A DNA stretch of 64,000 nucleotides from positions 113,217 to 177,216 of the forward strand of contig NZ_RCHN01000034.1 of NCBI RefSeq assembly GCF_003671495.1. Direction: 5' to 3'. Position numbers and translations under genes: made by a program. This DNA is from Ketobacter sp. (GTDB taxonomy: Bacteria; Pseudomonadota; Gammaproteobacteria; Pseudomonadales; Ketobacteraceae). Positions 16,271 to 25,705 of this stretch are shown here, in pieces. Position 1 is the stretch's first letter; the number at the start of each line of letters is the position of its first letter. The notes beneath the pieces were generated by a model, which saw nothing but the letters and a program-made list of their open reading frames with translations, was not told the origin of the DNA and did not search any database.

Positions 16271-18040
16271 CTAGAATTCATCCGCACCGAGCGTGAACAG
16301 ATCCGAAGCCTCAGTCTGCAGTGTGGCCAATAATCCTTCCACCTGCGGCAGAACGCGATTGAAATAGAACAGCCCGGTTTTGAATTTCGCGCTGCTCTCC
16401 TCAGCCCGCTCCATCATCCGCAGCCACATATACCCATAGGACACATAGCCTGCCACATGCAGATAGTCGCAGGCGGCGGCACCCAGCTCCCGCGGGGAAG
16501 CCTTGCCCCGCTCCAGCAGGCGACGGGTAAGCTGCTGCAGCTGCGCCACCCGGGTGCGCAGTGCGTGTGCCGCGCCCTGCAGAGAACCCGCATCCGAGCC
16601 CTGCTGGACCGCGTCCGCACAGCGACGGATCTCCTCCAGATAGGCTTCCATCCATTCGCCGTCGTTGCTGAATACCTTGCGCTGCAGCAGATCCAGGGCC
16701 TGGATACCATTGGTGCCCTCGTAGATCTGGGCAATGCGGGCATCCCGCACCAACTGCTCCTGCCCCCACTCGCGGATGTAACCGTGGCCGCCCAGCACCT
16801 GTTGTCCCAGCACCGTGCACTCCAGTCCCATGTCGGTAAAAAACGCCTTGGCCAACGGCGTCAACAACGCCACCCGGGCATCCGCCAATGCTTTTTGCTC
16901 ATCCGTCGGGCCATGTTTCGCTGCGTCCAGCTGTAAGCCCAGATAAACCGCAAACGCCCGCCCCGCTTCCGTCAAAGACTTCATGGTGAGCAGCATGCGG
17001 CGCACGTCCGGATGCACGATGATTGGCTCTGCTGCGGTTGGCGGCTGACCCGGCCGGCTGTCACGCCCCTGCAGCCGCTCCCGGGCATAGTCGCGGGCGG
17101 TTTGATAGGAGGCATCGCCACAGCCGAGCCCCTGAATGCCGATGGACAAACGCTCGCAGTTCATCATGGTGAACATGCACTGCAGCCCGCGATTGACCTC
17201 TCCGACCAGATAGCCACGGGCCCCATCAAAATTCATGACACAGGTGGCAGAGCCCTTGATGCCCATTTTGTGTTCCACCGAACCACAGGTCACCCCGTTC
17301 AGCGGACCCAATTCCTCCCCATCCAGCAGCGCATATTTCGGCACCAGGAAGAGGGAGATCCCGCGGGAACCGGCCGGCGCATCCGGCAGCTTGGCCAGCA
17401 CCAGATGGATGATGTTGTCCGCCAGATCATGGTCCCCACCGGTAATGAAAATTTTGGTGCCGGTGATGGCGTAGGTTCCATCCTCCTGCGGCTCAGCCCG
17501 GGTGCGAATCAGCCCCAGGTCACTGCCGGCATGGGGCTCAGTCAGGCACATGGTGCCACTCCAGCGCCCGCTGTACAGATGGGGCAGAAAGCGTTGTTTG
17601 AGCGTCTCGGAACCGTGGGCATCCAGGGCCAGACAGGCGCCGGCAGACAGCGCCGGGTACAGGTTGAACGCGCTGTTGGCGGCATACATCATTTCATCCA
17701 CCAGCACCGACAGGGATTTCGGCATGCCGAGGCCACCGTAGCTCGGATTGCCGGTGAGCGCGGTCAACCCGGCAGCGCAGAATGCCTCATAGGCGGCGGC
17801 AAAACCGTGCGGCGTGGTCACCCGGCCGTTATCCCACTGCACACCCTGCTCATCGCCGGTGCGATTCAGGGGCGCCAGGGTGGAGGCCGCCAGTTTGCCG
17901 GCCTCCGCCAACATGGCCCGGGCCGTGTCCGGGTCCAGCTGGCCGGCCAGCGCCGGCCACTGAGCCCAGTACCGGGGCGCCTCGAACACATCAAACAAGA
18001 GAAACTCCATATCCTGCAAGGGGGCCTCATATCCGGGCAT
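16271..18040 (-). CDS. Acyl-CoA dehydrogenase with C-terminal extension
   Basis: FAD enzyme for the first step of beta-oxidation, oxidising acyl-CoA to trans-2-enoyl-CoA. It has a short N-terminal extension typical of the 590-600 residue bacterial class. Then come the N-terminal and middle domains (TMCLTEPHAGSDLG and ITGTKIFITGGDHDL), the FAD-binding C-terminal domain (GGHGYIREWGQEQLVRD), and the catalytic glutamate in QIYEGTNGIQALDLL near residue 440. A C-terminal helical extension follows. The ATG at 18040 is preferred over a GTG two codons upstream because GAGAGG sits at correct spacing. It diverges from a ScfR regulator across a cluster of TTTGCAAA-like boxes, so its expression is probably acyl-CoA responsive. 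Chain-length preference cannot be told. Confidence 0.9.
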   Translation of the reverse strand: MPGYEAPLQDMEFLLFDVFEAPRYWAQWPALAGQLDPDTARAMLAEAGKLAASTLAPLNRTGDEQGVQWDNGRVTTPHGFAAAYEAFCAAGLTALTGNPSYGGLGMPKSLSVLVDEMMYAANSAFNLYPALSAGACLALDAHGSETLKQRFLPHLYSGRWSGTMCLTEPHAGSDLGLIRTRAEPQEDGTYAITGTKIFITGGDHDLADNIIHLVLAKLPDAPAGSRGISLFLVPKYALLDGEELGPLNGVTCGSVEHKMGIKGSATCVMNFDGARGYLVGEVNRGLQCMFTMMNCERLSIGIQGLGCGDASYQTARDYARERLQGRDSRPGQPPTAAEPIIVHPDVRRMLLTMKSLTEAGRAFAVYLGLQLDAAKHGPTDEQKALADARVALLTPLAKAFFTDMGLECTVLGQQVLGGHGYIREWGQEQLVRDARIAQIYEGTNGIQALDLLQRKVFSNDGEWMEAYLEEIRRCADAVQQGSDAGSLQGAAHALRTRVAQLQQLTRRLLERGKASPRELGAAACDYLHVAGYVSYGYMWLRMMERAEESSAKFKTGLFYFNRVLPQVEGLLATLQTEASDLFTLGADEF

Positions 18041-18069
18041 AGTCACCTCTCCACCGTCAGTTTGTTAAT

Positions 18070-18203
18070 TTTGCAAACAACCATTTCCGCAAATTATTGG
18101 AATCTGCCCGATCTATTGCAAAGAAAACCACCCAAAAACGTGCCCACCTGCAAATCCCTTTGCAAACCTTCATTAATTTTTGCAAACTTTGTGAATTCGC
18201 AAA
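18070..18203. promoter_or_regulatory. Cluster of TTTGCAAA-like boxes between acyl-CoA dehydrogenase and ScfR genes
   Basis: The intergenic region carries repeated (T/C)GCAAA elements: TTTGCAAA at 18070-18077, TTGCAAAG at 18116-18123, TTTGCAAA at 18159-18166, TTTGCAAA inside TTTTTGCAAACTTTG at about 18179-18186, and TTCGCAAA at 18196-18203. TTTGCAAA is itself a palindrome. It closely resembles the sequence bound by the related regulators RamB and PrpR of actinobacteria (established knowledge, recalled). Multiple copies suggest cooperative binding controlling both divergent genes. Confidence 0.65.
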
Positions 18204-18234
18204 ATTAACAGAAACCGCAAATGAGACCCCGCAT

Positions 18235-19665
18235 ATGAGTCCGCGCAAACGTAAACTGTTCCTCGGTAGCAAGATCCGCCGCCTGCGGGAGCAGACTGCG
18301 CTGAGCCAGGCGGAACTGGCCAGCCGGCTGGGGCTTTCCGCCAGCTATCTGAACCAGATTGAGAACGACCAGCGTCCGCTCACGGTTCAGGTGCTGCTGA
18401 AGCTGGCGGGGGTGTTCGATGTGGACCTGTCGCATTTTTCCGAAGAGGAAGATGACCGCCTGGTGGCGGAGATCAAGGACTGCCTGGAGGACCCCCTGTT
18501 TGAAAATGAAAAATTGCCCCTGACAGAACTGAAGGAGATCGTCACCCGCTCTCCGGCGTTCGCCCGCCACTTCCTTAGCCTTTATCAGTCCTACCACCAA
18601 TCCCAGCAGAACTACGTGGGGCTGGCGGAGGACGTCACCGGCGACGAGGCAGTGCGCTCCATCGAAGGCCCTCAGTTTCCCTACGAGGAGACCCGGGATT
18701 TTTTCTACTATCAGAACAATTATTTTGATGGTCTGGATCGAGCCGCAGAAACCCTCTTCACCACTGCGGGCATGAGCCGGGGCGGCGGAGAAAACCAGTT
18801 TATAGCGTACCTGAAGCAGCAACACGGCATTCAGGTGATCGTGGATGCGGACAGTGACCGCCTGCGCCAGTTTGATACCCGCAGCCGCCGTCTGACCCTG
18901 TCCAAGCTGCTGTCCCTGCGGCAGCGGATCTTCCACCTGGCCCACCAGATCTGCCTGCTGGAACAGGGGGCGCTGCTGGACCAGATCATCGCCAAGGCCC
19001 GCTTCACCAACCCGGAATCCAACGCCGTCTGCCGGGTGGGACTGGCCAACTACTACGCTGGCGCACTGCTCATGCCCTATGAGGATTTCCTGCGCAAAGC
19101 CCAGCAGGAACGCTACGACATCGAGCGCCTGCAGATCCTGTTCAACGTCAGCTTCGAGCAGGTCTGCCATCGCCTCAGCACCCTGCAACGGCCCACCGCC
19201 AAGGGCATTCCCTTTTATTTTCTGCGGGTGGACGCCGCCGGCAACATCTCCAAACGGCAGAGCGCCAGCAGCTTTCACTTCGCCCGGGTGGGGGGCGCCT
19301 GCCCCCTCTGGAATGTCCATGAGGCCTTTGCCCAACCGGGCAAGATTTTGCGCCAGGTGGCCCAGATGCCCGATGGCAAAACCTACTTCTGCATCGCCCG
19401 CACCGTCAGCCGCACCGAAGGGGGCTTTCTGATGCCACAGAAAAATTTCGCCGTGGGACTGGGCTGCGAGATTGCCCACGCGCCGCAGTTGATTTATGCC
19501 GCCGGCATCGACCTCAACGACAAAGAAGCCGCTGTGCCCATCGGGGTGAGCTGTCGGGTGTGTGAACGCACGGAATGCCCGCAGCGGGCCTTCCCACCCA
19601 TCGGCAAGCGCATTCACATCAATGAAAATGAGCGGGAATTTTTACCGTATCGGTTTGAATCCTGA
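18235..19665 (+). CDS. ScfR-family short-chain fatty acyl transcriptional regulator
   Basis: Cytoplasmic regulator of acyl-CoA metabolism. It begins with an XRE helix-turn-helix (LSQAELASRLGLSASYLNQI, about residues 22-41). A long middle region containing an IrrE/ImmA-peptidase-like segment follows (residues about 160-300, LSLRQRIFHLAHQICLLEQG). The HExxH motif is degenerate there (HLAHQ), so proteolysis is not expected. The C-terminal DUF2083-type domain has cysteines CRVCERTECPQR at about 443-454, a possible iron-sulfur or metal site. This order is that of RamB/PrpR/MccR-type ScfR proteins. The ATG at 18235 is chosen because the HTH then begins near residue 10; the frame is open further upstream. 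It diverges from an acyl-CoA dehydrogenase, its likely target. Confidence 0.87.
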   Translation: MSPRKRKLFLGSKIRRLREQTALSQAELASRLGLSASYLNQIENDQRPLTVQVLLKLAGVFDVDLSHFSEEEDDRLVAEIKDCLEDPLFENEKLPLTELKEIVTRSPAFARHFLSLYQSYHQSQQNYVGLAEDVTGDEAVRSIEGPQFPYEETRDFFYYQNNYFDGLDRAAETLFTTAGMSRGGGENQFIAYLKQQHGIQVIVDADSDRLRQFDTRSRRLTLSKLLSLRQRIFHLAHQICLLEQGALLDQIIAKARFTNPESNAVCRVGLANYYAGALLMPYEDFLRKAQQERYDIERLQILFNVSFEQVCHRLSTLQRPTAKGIPFYFLRVDAAGNISKRQSASSFHFARVGGACPLWNVHEAFAQPGKILRQVAQMPDGKTYFCIARTVSRTEGGFLMPQKNFAVGLGCEIAHAPQLIYAAGIDLNDKEAAVPIGVSCRVCERTECPQRAFPPIGKRIHINENEREFLPYRFES

Positions 19666-19732
19666 CGGCTCTGAAGCCAGATAGCCCTGAAACCGGATGC
19701 CCCTGAAAATAGGACGGCATCACACCCGGGGC

Positions 19733-21514
19733 TCAGGCAGCATGGGAGACGTAAGCCTTCAATTCCGACTCGATGTCGTCCATGGCCACTGGCTTTTTCA
19801 GGTAACCATCCATACCGGACTGCAGGCACAGGCGCCGGTCCGCATCCATGGCATTGGCGGTGACGGCAATAATCGGCAAACTGCGCACCGGTTCGGCCAT
19901 CTCCCGCATTTTGCGGGTGGCCTCAAAACCGTCCATCACCGGCATCTGACAATCCATGAACACCAGATCCACTGGACGTTGCCCCACCAGCTCCAACGCC
20001 TCTTTGCCATTGTTGGCCGTGATCACCTCACAACCCAGGCGCTTGAGATAGCCCTTGATGACCATCTGGTTGACCGGATTGTCCTCCACCACCAGCACCA
20101 ACGGCACACGATCCAGCACCGCAACCCGGGGCTGCGTCTTATCCGGCGCCGGCGCCGACACCCGCGAAGACCGCAGGGGAAAACAAAACTCCACCGACAG
20201 GCCGCCCCCCACCCGGTTCTCCAGATAAATATGCCCACCCAACAGCTGAGCAATGGCCCGACAGATGGAGAGGCCGATCCCCATCCCCTGGAACTGCCGC
20301 CGGGACGAGCCATCCGCCTGCTGGAAGGGCTTGAACAATTCTTTGATCAAGAGGGGATCAATGCCCGGGCCGGAGTCCTGAATCACAACGCTGACCCGCT
20401 CTGCCGAACCGCGATACGCCGGAATCCTGGACACCGAGACCACGATCTCCCCCTCCGGTGAAAACTTGATGGCGTTGCTGAGCAAATGGCGAATCACATG
20501 CCCCACTTTCTTCTCGTCACACTCCAGCAACTGGTCCACCACCTCCTCGAAGCGGCATTCAAGCGTTAGCCCCTTGCTCTCCAGCTCCGGGCGGTAGGTG
20601 ACGAGGAGCTTGTCCAGCAGCGGTCGCAGACGCACGGCCGCCACCTCCACCTGCTCCCGCCCGGACATGATTTCACTGAGTTCCAGAATATCATCAATGG
20701 ACAGCATCATAGCCCCCGCAGAGCGGGTGGCGGCGTCCAGCCAGACCCGCTGATCCTCGGTCAGGTCCACCTTCGACAACAGGTTCAGCGAACCAATAAT
20801 GCCGTTCATGGGGGTGCGCATTTCGTGGCTGATGGTGCCGAGAAATTCATCCTTCAGGCGGTTGGTGCGGTTGATCTCCCGCAACACCCGCACCGAGATA
20901 ATCCAGGCCAGGAGTAACAGGGCCAGAATCACAAAGCCCCCCAGCAACGCCCCGAACAGATTGGCCTCTTTCACCGCCGCGTCGGTTTGACGGAGCAACA
21001 GAGCGAAGTTGGTCTGCCGCTCCACCAGGGTTCGATCGAGCACATCCATCAGGCCATCGTATATCTGGTGGGAACGGTCGATGCGCAACTGATAACGCTG
21101 CAACTCCCCGGGATGCTCAATCAGGTCCACCGCCAACTGGCGGGAGATATCATAATAATTCCGGTACACCCCACCCAGGTTCGCGGTAAAAACCTGCAAT
21201 TCAGGATCAATCTCCGCAATGGCCTGCAAGCGGGCCTCCACCTGCCGGGACAACGCCTCAGAGTCCTCCACCAGGAAGGGGTCTTCCAGCGCCACCGCCG
21301 AGGTCATGGTCTCCCGAATGACCTGGATATCCCGCTTCAGGGCCTGCACCTGCTCGATGACCGGGTGCTGTCGATTCAACAACTCATCCAACCTGCGCTC
21401 GTTCTGGCTGGCCATGAACACATTGGCCAGCAGATAGCACAGAAACCCCAGGCCACCAATCAGCGCGATGGAAAGAATATGTAGGCGAATTTTGGCGTTT
21501 TGATTGAATTTCAT
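19733..21514 (-). CDS. Hybrid sensor histidine kinase with helical periplasmic domain
   Basis: Inner-membrane sensor that autophosphorylates and passes phosphate to its own receiver. It has a first membrane helix (about 12-34), a periplasmic helical domain of about 155 residues resembling four-helix-bundle sensors, and a second helix (about 188-210). The HisKA domain reads GTISHEMRTPMNG, phospho-His near 230. An HATPase follows (LLSNAIKFS; DSGPGI; GMGIGLS), then a receiver with DCQMPVMDG, phospho-Asp near 521. There is no HAMP or HPt domain, so a separate phosphotransfer protein must exist. The ATG at 21514 is taken; a GTG lies three codons upstream and no strong ribosome site is seen. It diverges from the porin/PBP-like pair 152 bases away, a likely functional partner. 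Confidence 0.9.
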   Translation of the reverse strand: MKFNQNAKIRLHILSIALIGGLGFLCYLLANVFMASQNERRLDELLNRQHPVIEQVQALKRDIQVIRETMTSAVALEDPFLVEDSEALSRQVEARLQAIAEIDPELQVFTANLGGVYRNYYDISRQLAVDLIEHPGELQRYQLRIDRSHQIYDGLMDVLDRTLVERQTNFALLLRQTDAAVKEANLFGALLGGFVILALLLLAWIISVRVLREINRTNRLKDEFLGTISHEMRTPMNGIIGSLNLLSKVDLTEDQRVWLDAATRSAGAMMLSIDDILELSEIMSGREQVEVAAVRLRPLLDKLLVTYRPELESKGLTLECRFEEVVDQLLECDEKKVGHVIRHLLSNAIKFSPEGEIVVSVSRIPAYRGSAERVSVVIQDSGPGIDPLLIKELFKPFQQADGSSRRQFQGMGIGLSICRAIAQLLGGHIYLENRVGGGLSVEFCFPLRSSRVSAPAPDKTQPRVAVLDRVPLVLVVEDNPVNQMVIKGYLKRLGCEVITANNGKEALELVGQRPVDLVFMDCQMPVMDGFEATRKMREMAEPVRSLPIIAVTANAMDADRRLCLQSGMDGYLKKPVAMDDIESELKAYVSHAA

Positions 21515-21666
21515 TACGCACACCGAAAAACCCAGGCCCGCCGCCTGTTTACCCTCCTAAGTCTAGCAGCCCGTTGATCCTTATGCCGATTTCGGGGCCA
21601 GAATCACGACAGCACCGCTGGCCTTGTCTATTCTTGTTAGATCACCACTGCAAAACAGGACCCCTC

Positions 21667-22887
21667 GTGCGGATACTGCTGGGCCTCATTCTCATTTTCA
21701 CTGCCTGCTCAAGCTATGGAGACCACAACTGGCAGTTCTCCGGCTTTGGCTCCCTCGGCGTCGGCAAAGTCAATCGCGAGGACTACCAGTTCGGGGAAGC
21801 GGACAACAACTGGGATTTCGACAACGACACCCGCCTGGGCATCCAGCTGCAGGGCAACCTCACTGAGCGCCTGGCGTTCACCACCCAGGTCTCCAGCTCC
21901 GGCCTGGCCCTGGGTGGGGAGGAGTCCTACAACCCCAAGCTGCAATGGCTGTTCCTCAGCTATCAGGCCACACCGGACCTGCAGCTGCGCCTGGGCCGCC
22001 TGCGCTCTTCCTATTACATTTATTCCGGCACCCGCGATGTGGGCTATTCCTACCCCTGGGCCCGCCCGCCCATTGACGTGTACACCTACCTGCTGCAACC
22101 CCTGGGCAACATCGATGGTGCCGACCTGCAGTACACCCTGGACATGAGCAATGACCTGGAGCTGGACATCCTGCTGTTTGTGGGAGAAGTGGAAGGCGAA
22201 ATCCGGGACGTCACCGTGGAGTCCAACCCCACCTACGGCGCCACGTTTACCCTGAGATCCCTGGACTGGCTGTTGCGCTACAGTTTCCACATTGAACATA
22301 CGGATATCAGGTCAGAAGGCCTGCAAACCGCGGTCGACTATTACGAGGACCTCAGCGAACTGACCGGCGACCCCATTTTCAACGAGATCGGCAGCGCCCT
22401 GTACGCAGAGGGCACCAATTACCAGTATCATGCCATCGGCGGCCAGTGGGATTTCAACAGTTGGGGCATCATTGCGGAAAAGTACTGGGTACTGGCACCG
22501 GACTCCGGATTCGCCAATGATTCCGACGGCTGGTATGTGTCCCTGCTCTATCACTACAACGAGTTCACCCCCTATACCGTCCTCAGCGCCTACGACAACA
22601 CGCTGGATAAAGACACCCTGCCCCTGATTGATGAAGCCGCCGCCCAATACCCGTTTGCTGCGCCTCTGCTGGAGCAAACCCGCGCCGGCATCCAAAGCTT
22701 CAAAGCCAAGGAGCGCAGCATCACGCTGGGGGTTCGTTATGATTTCATGGCCAACACCTGCATCAAGTTTGAGGTCCAGTATTTCGATTTCCTGGCGGGC
22801 TCCACCGGCCAGGGCTTTCCCCTCAACGATGCCGACCCACCGGACAACGCCACCCTGATGACGATTGTGATGGATGTGGTGTTTTGA
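21667..22887 (+). CDS. Porin-like outer-membrane protein
   Basis: A predicted barrel of about 406 residues. A GTG start (AGGA 7 bases upstream) gives a normal signal peptide (VRILLGLILIFTACSSYGDH). The longer frame upstream has no signal and is rejected. The mature protein opens with WQFSGFGSLGVG, the typical first strand of trimeric and related porins, shows alternating amphipathic strands, and ends in MDVVF with terminal Phe for BAM recognition. The LIFTAC segment is close to a lipobox, but a barrel is the better reading. Its stop overlaps the start of the PBP-like gene (TGATG), so translation is coupled. The substrate is unknown; the partner suggests an oxyanion. Confidence 0.8.
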   Translation: MRILLGLILIFTACSSYGDHNWQFSGFGSLGVGKVNREDYQFGEADNNWDFDNDTRLGIQLQGNLTERLAFTTQVSSSGLALGGEESYNPKLQWLFLSYQATPDLQLRLGRLRSSYYIYSGTRDVGYSYPWARPPIDVYTYLLQPLGNIDGADLQYTLDMSNDLELDILLFVGEVEGEIRDVTVESNPTYGATFTLRSLDWLLRYSFHIEHTDIRSEGLQTAVDYYEDLSELTGDPIFNEIGSALYAEGTNYQYHAIGGQWDFNSWGIIAEKYWVLAPDSGFANDSDGWYVSLLYHYNEFTPYTVLSAYDNTLDKDTLPLIDEAAAQYPFAAPLLEQTRAGIQSFKAKERSITLGVRYDFMANTCIKFEVQYFDFLAGSTGQGFPLNDADPPDNATLMTIVMDVVF

Positions 22888-23339
22888 TGATTCGGCCAAT
22901 CAGACAACTCACTTTCCTGCTGGGGACCGCCCTATTGCTGATGGCGGTCCGCTGCCATGCCGACATCGTGGTGATCACCAATCTTGACAACCCGGTGACC
23001 AGCCTCAGCAACAAGGAAGTACGCCGGGTGTTCCTGGGGCGCCTGCACCTGTACCCGGGCACTGAACACGAGCCCCTGGCCATTGACCTGCCCCAGGGCA
23101 GCGATGCTTATCGGGAGTTCTATGACACGGTAATTGGCATCTCGCAGCCCAAACTCAAACGTTACCGCGCCTACTACCTGTTCAGCGGCAAAGGCAAGAT
23201 TCCTTTTATGGTGGAATCACCCCAGGCCGTTATCGACTCCATTGTCAGCTCCACCTATGCCATCGGCTATCTGGTACAACCGGATGAAGAGCAACTAAAC
23301 CGGGTTAAAGTACTGTACCGCCAGGCCACCGCGGAATAG
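22887..23339 (+). CDS. Small periplasmic phosphate-binding-like protein
   Basis: This 150-residue secreted protein has a signal peptide (to about residue 25, VRCHA-DIVVIT). The remainder matches one lobe of PstS-like PBP domains: VVITNLDNPVTSLSNKEVRR, VFLGR, and GYLVQPDEEQL. At about half the length of PstS it lacks a full two-lobe cleft, so it is unlikely to be a normal ABC-transporter receptor and no ABC genes are nearby. Small PBP-like proteins of this kind occur next to porins and sensor kinases, as here. It may present a ligand to the divergently encoded hybrid kinase, which is inference. Its ATG overlaps the preceding stop by one base. Confidence 0.78.
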   Translation: MIRPIRQLTFLLGTALLLMAVRCHADIVVITNLDNPVTSLSNKEVRRVFLGRLHLYPGTEHEPLAIDLPQGSDAYREFYDTVIGISQPKLKRYRAYYLFSGKGKIPFMVESPQAVIDSIVSSTYAIGYLVQPDEEQLNRVKVLYRQATAE

Positions 23340-23376
23340 CGCCCCCCAATCGAAGGCATTCCCCCTCTTGCAGGCA

Positions 23377-23403
23377 TAAAAAAAGCGCCCCGAAAGGCGC
23401 TTT
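23377..23403 (-). terminator. Intrinsic terminator of the rpsP-rimM-trmD-rplS operon
   Basis: On the minus strand AAAGCGCC pairs with GGCGCTTT around a 6-base loop and continues into a run of seven T, 20-45 bases after the rplS stop. Confidence 0.9.
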
Positions 23404-23422
23404 GATCTGCGAGTGGCTCGTA

Positions 23423-23779
23423 TTAATTGAGCTTTTCGCGAATACGGGCAGACTTACCAGTACGCTCACGCAGGAAGTACAGCTTGGCACGACGCACGGC
23501 ACCACGACGCTTAACAGTGATGCTGTCCACCAGAGGGCTGTGAGTCTGGAAAGTACGCTCAACACCAACACCGTTGGAGATCTTGCGCACAGTGAAACCG
23601 GAGTTCAAACCACGGTTACGCTTGCCAATCACAACGCCTTCATAGGCCTGCAGACGAGTACGATCACCCTCAGTTACCTTAACGTTGACGATCACAGTGT
23701 CGCCTACGCTGAACGTGGGCAGATCCTGTTTCATCTGCTCATTTTCGATAGCCTGGATGATTTTGTTTTTACCGCTCAT
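23423..23779 (-). CDS. rplS: Ribosomal protein L19
   Basis: Large-subunit protein at the 30S-50S interface. The 118-residue sequence is typical: [19 protein letters not shown] at the N-terminus, the conserved [20 protein letters not shown] and [13 protein letters not shown]. The frame is open 17 codons further upstream, but the ATG at 23779 matches the family start and has GAAAC/GAGG-like bases upstream. It is the last gene of the rpsP operon, followed by a strong terminator. Confidence 0.98.
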   Translation of the reverse strand: MSGKNKIIQAIENEQMKQDLPTFSVGDTVIVNVKVTEGDRTRLQAYEGVVIGKRNRGLNSGFTVRKISNGVGVERTFQTHSPLVDSITVKRRGAVRRAKLYFLRERTGKSARIREKLN

Positions 23780-23863
23780 GAGAGTTTCCTCAGTGTTCGC
23801 GCCAGAGGTAGGGTCCGGAGTGTGAATCACGGGACGCTACATACACGTCGTTAATAAAACCGT

Positions 23864-24631
23864 TCAGGACAAGTCGTGCTCATCCAAATATTCCTGCAAC
23901 AGCGTTTGCTCCTCTTTGGAAAGCACTCTGCCTTCCAACAGATCCGGACGTCGTTGCCACGTCCGCCCCAGCGATTGCTTTAATCGCCAGCGCCTGATTT
24001 CACCGTGGTGCCCGCTCAACAACACCTTCGGTACTTCGCGCCCATCGCACACTTCTGGCCGCGTATAATGCGGGCAATCCAGCAAGCCCTGGAAGAATGA
24101 ATCCTCCGCTGCCGAATCCTTGTGCCCCAACACCCCGGGCAACAGTCTCACGGTGGCGTCGATCATCGACATCACCGGCAGCTCACCGCCGCTGAGCACG
24201 TAATCGCCGATGGACCACTCTTCATCCACCGCCATTTCAATAACACGCTCATCAATGCCTTCATAGCGACCGCACAGGAACACCACCCCCTGCCGTGCAC
24301 TGAATTCCCCGGCAGCGGCCTGATTGAAAGGCTTGCCCTGGGGCGACACATACACCACTTTCGGCTGCTCCACACCGACCCCCTGCAACCGGGCCCTGGC
24401 ACTGGCAATGGCGGCCAACAGCGGCTCCACCAACATCAGCATTCCCGGCCCGCCGCCATAGGGGCGGTCATCCACCGTGCGGTGCACATCCTGGGTAAAA
24501 TCCCTGGGGTTGGTATACCCCAGCGCCACCAAACCGTTCTTCACGGCCCGACCGGTTACCCCGTAGTCGGTAATGGCGGAGAACATCTCCGGGAACAGGG
24601 TGACGATTTCGTACCTGGCCAAACAGGTCAC
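23864..24631 (-). CDS. trmD: tRNA (guanine37-N1)-methyltransferase
   Basis: SPOUT methylase that makes m1G37 in tRNAs reading codons that start with C, preventing frameshifts. Its trefoil-knot motifs are present: [17 protein letters not shown] and the loop [20 protein letters not shown] (about 137-156). The length is 255 residues. The start is GTG overlapping the rimM stop by one base (TAGTG), implying translational coupling. It is third in rpsP-rimM-trmD-rplS. Confidence 0.97.
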   Translation of the reverse strand: MTCLARYEIVTLFPEMFSAITDYGVTGRAVKNGLVALGYTNPRDFTQDVHRTVDDRPYGGGPGMLMLVEPLLAAIASARARLQGVGVEQPKVVYVSPQGKPFNQAAAGEFSARQGVVFLCGRYEGIDERVIEMAVDEEWSIGDYVLSGGELPVMSMIDATVRLLPGVLGHKDSAAEDSFFQGLLDCPHYTRPEVCDGREVPKVLLSGHHGEIRRWRLKQSLGRTWQRRPDLLEGRVLSKEEQTLLQEYLDEHDLS

Positions 24632-25158
24632 TAAAAATCCTTGTCCCAGTCCACGGTGATTTCGCCTTTTGCCAGATCCACCTGCTGAACCACCTCTTCC
24701 CAGATATAGGGAATCAGGCGCTCCTGACGATCCAGACTGTCGGCATCCCCTTGCACCACCAGCACATCATTGGCGCCGGTTTCGAACAGGTGACTGACTT
24801 TACCCAGACAGTCACCACTCAGGGTTTTCACCGTTAACCCCTCCAGGTCGGACCAATAAAAGTCCTCATCCTGGAGATCTGGCAGCTGTTCACGCTTGAT
24901 AGCTAATTCACACCCAGTGAAAGCCGGCACCTGATCGCGATTGTCACAACCTTCGATCTTGGCCACCAGCCCCTTTCCATGCCGCTGAACACGCTCAACG
25001 TTAATGGGCTGCCAGTTGCCCTCCCGATGCAGCCAGAGAGGGTTGTAGTTTGCGAGATTGTCCATGGGCTCAGTGTGCGAGTAGACTTTCATCCAGCCCT
25101 TGATGCCATAAGGCCCAAGCAGCTTGCCTACCACCACCCATTCGGACATATCCACCAC
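24631..25158 (-). CDS. rimM: Ribosome maturation factor RimM
   Basis: Binds ribosomal protein S19 during 30S head assembly. It has an N-terminal RimM barrel ([20 protein letters not shown]) and a C-terminal PRC-like barrel ([28 protein letters not shown]), 175 residues in all. The GTG at 25158 is used; a second GTG and an ATG at 25149 are equally possible and remove only three residues. It starts 3 bases after the rpsP stop. Confidence 0.95.
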   Translation of the reverse strand: MVDMSEWVVVGKLLGPYGIKGWMKVYSHTEPMDNLANYNPLWLHREGNWQPINVERVQRHGKGLVAKIEGCDNRDQVPAFTGCELAIKREQLPDLQDEDFYWSDLEGLTVKTLSGDCLGKVSHLFETGANDVLVVQGDADSLDRQERLIPYIWEEVVQQVDLAKGEITVDWDKDF

Positions 25159-25161
25159 TGC

Positions 25162-25419
25162 TTAAGCGGCAGCAGCGGCTTTCTTGGCGTCTTTTACCAG
25201 GGCAGCGACACGATCGGAAGTCTGTGCACCCTGACCTACCCAGTGTTCAATACGGGCCAGATCCAGGCGTACACGCTCTTCCTGGCCCTTGGCCAGCGGG
25301 TTGAAGAAGCCGACTCGCTCGATGTAACGACCATCACGGGCATTACGGCTATCGGTTACAACCAGGTGGTAGAAAGGACGCTTTTTGGAGCCGCCACGAG
25401 TCAATCGAATGGTTACCAT
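25162..25419 (-). CDS. rpsP: Ribosomal protein S16
   Basis: Small-subunit assembly protein. The 85 residues carry the family signature at the N-terminus ([20 protein letters not shown]) followed by [27 protein letters not shown] precedes the ATG. It is the first gene of the operon that ends at rplS. The 286-base gap to ffh upstream should hold its promoter, but I could not single out one convincing hexamer pair. Confidence 0.98.
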   Translation of the reverse strand: MVTIRLTRGGSKKRPFYHLVVTDSRNARDGRYIERVGFFNPLAKGQEERVRLDLARIEHWVGQGAQTSDRVAALVKDAKKAAAAA

Positions 25420-25705
25420 GTATCGTTTTCCTTCTTACAATCAATCTGTTCAGCGTTTTACAACGTAAAAGCAGGCTCCTGAATGCGCCCTTTGGCGTTC
25501 AGTAACCTACTGAATTATTTCGTCTTTTCGAGCCAAGAGGGGCTAAATCCACAGGCTCTCGCCCGTGCCACTGCCGGAAATTGAGGGTGTGCAGGACATG
25601 GGAGGCGCGTGATTTTAAGGGAATTCGGGGGGAAATGAAAGGGTTTTACGCGGGATGCCACAGCGGAGCCCGCAGACCCCGCCAGGCAACGGCCAGCTGG
25701 CCGGA

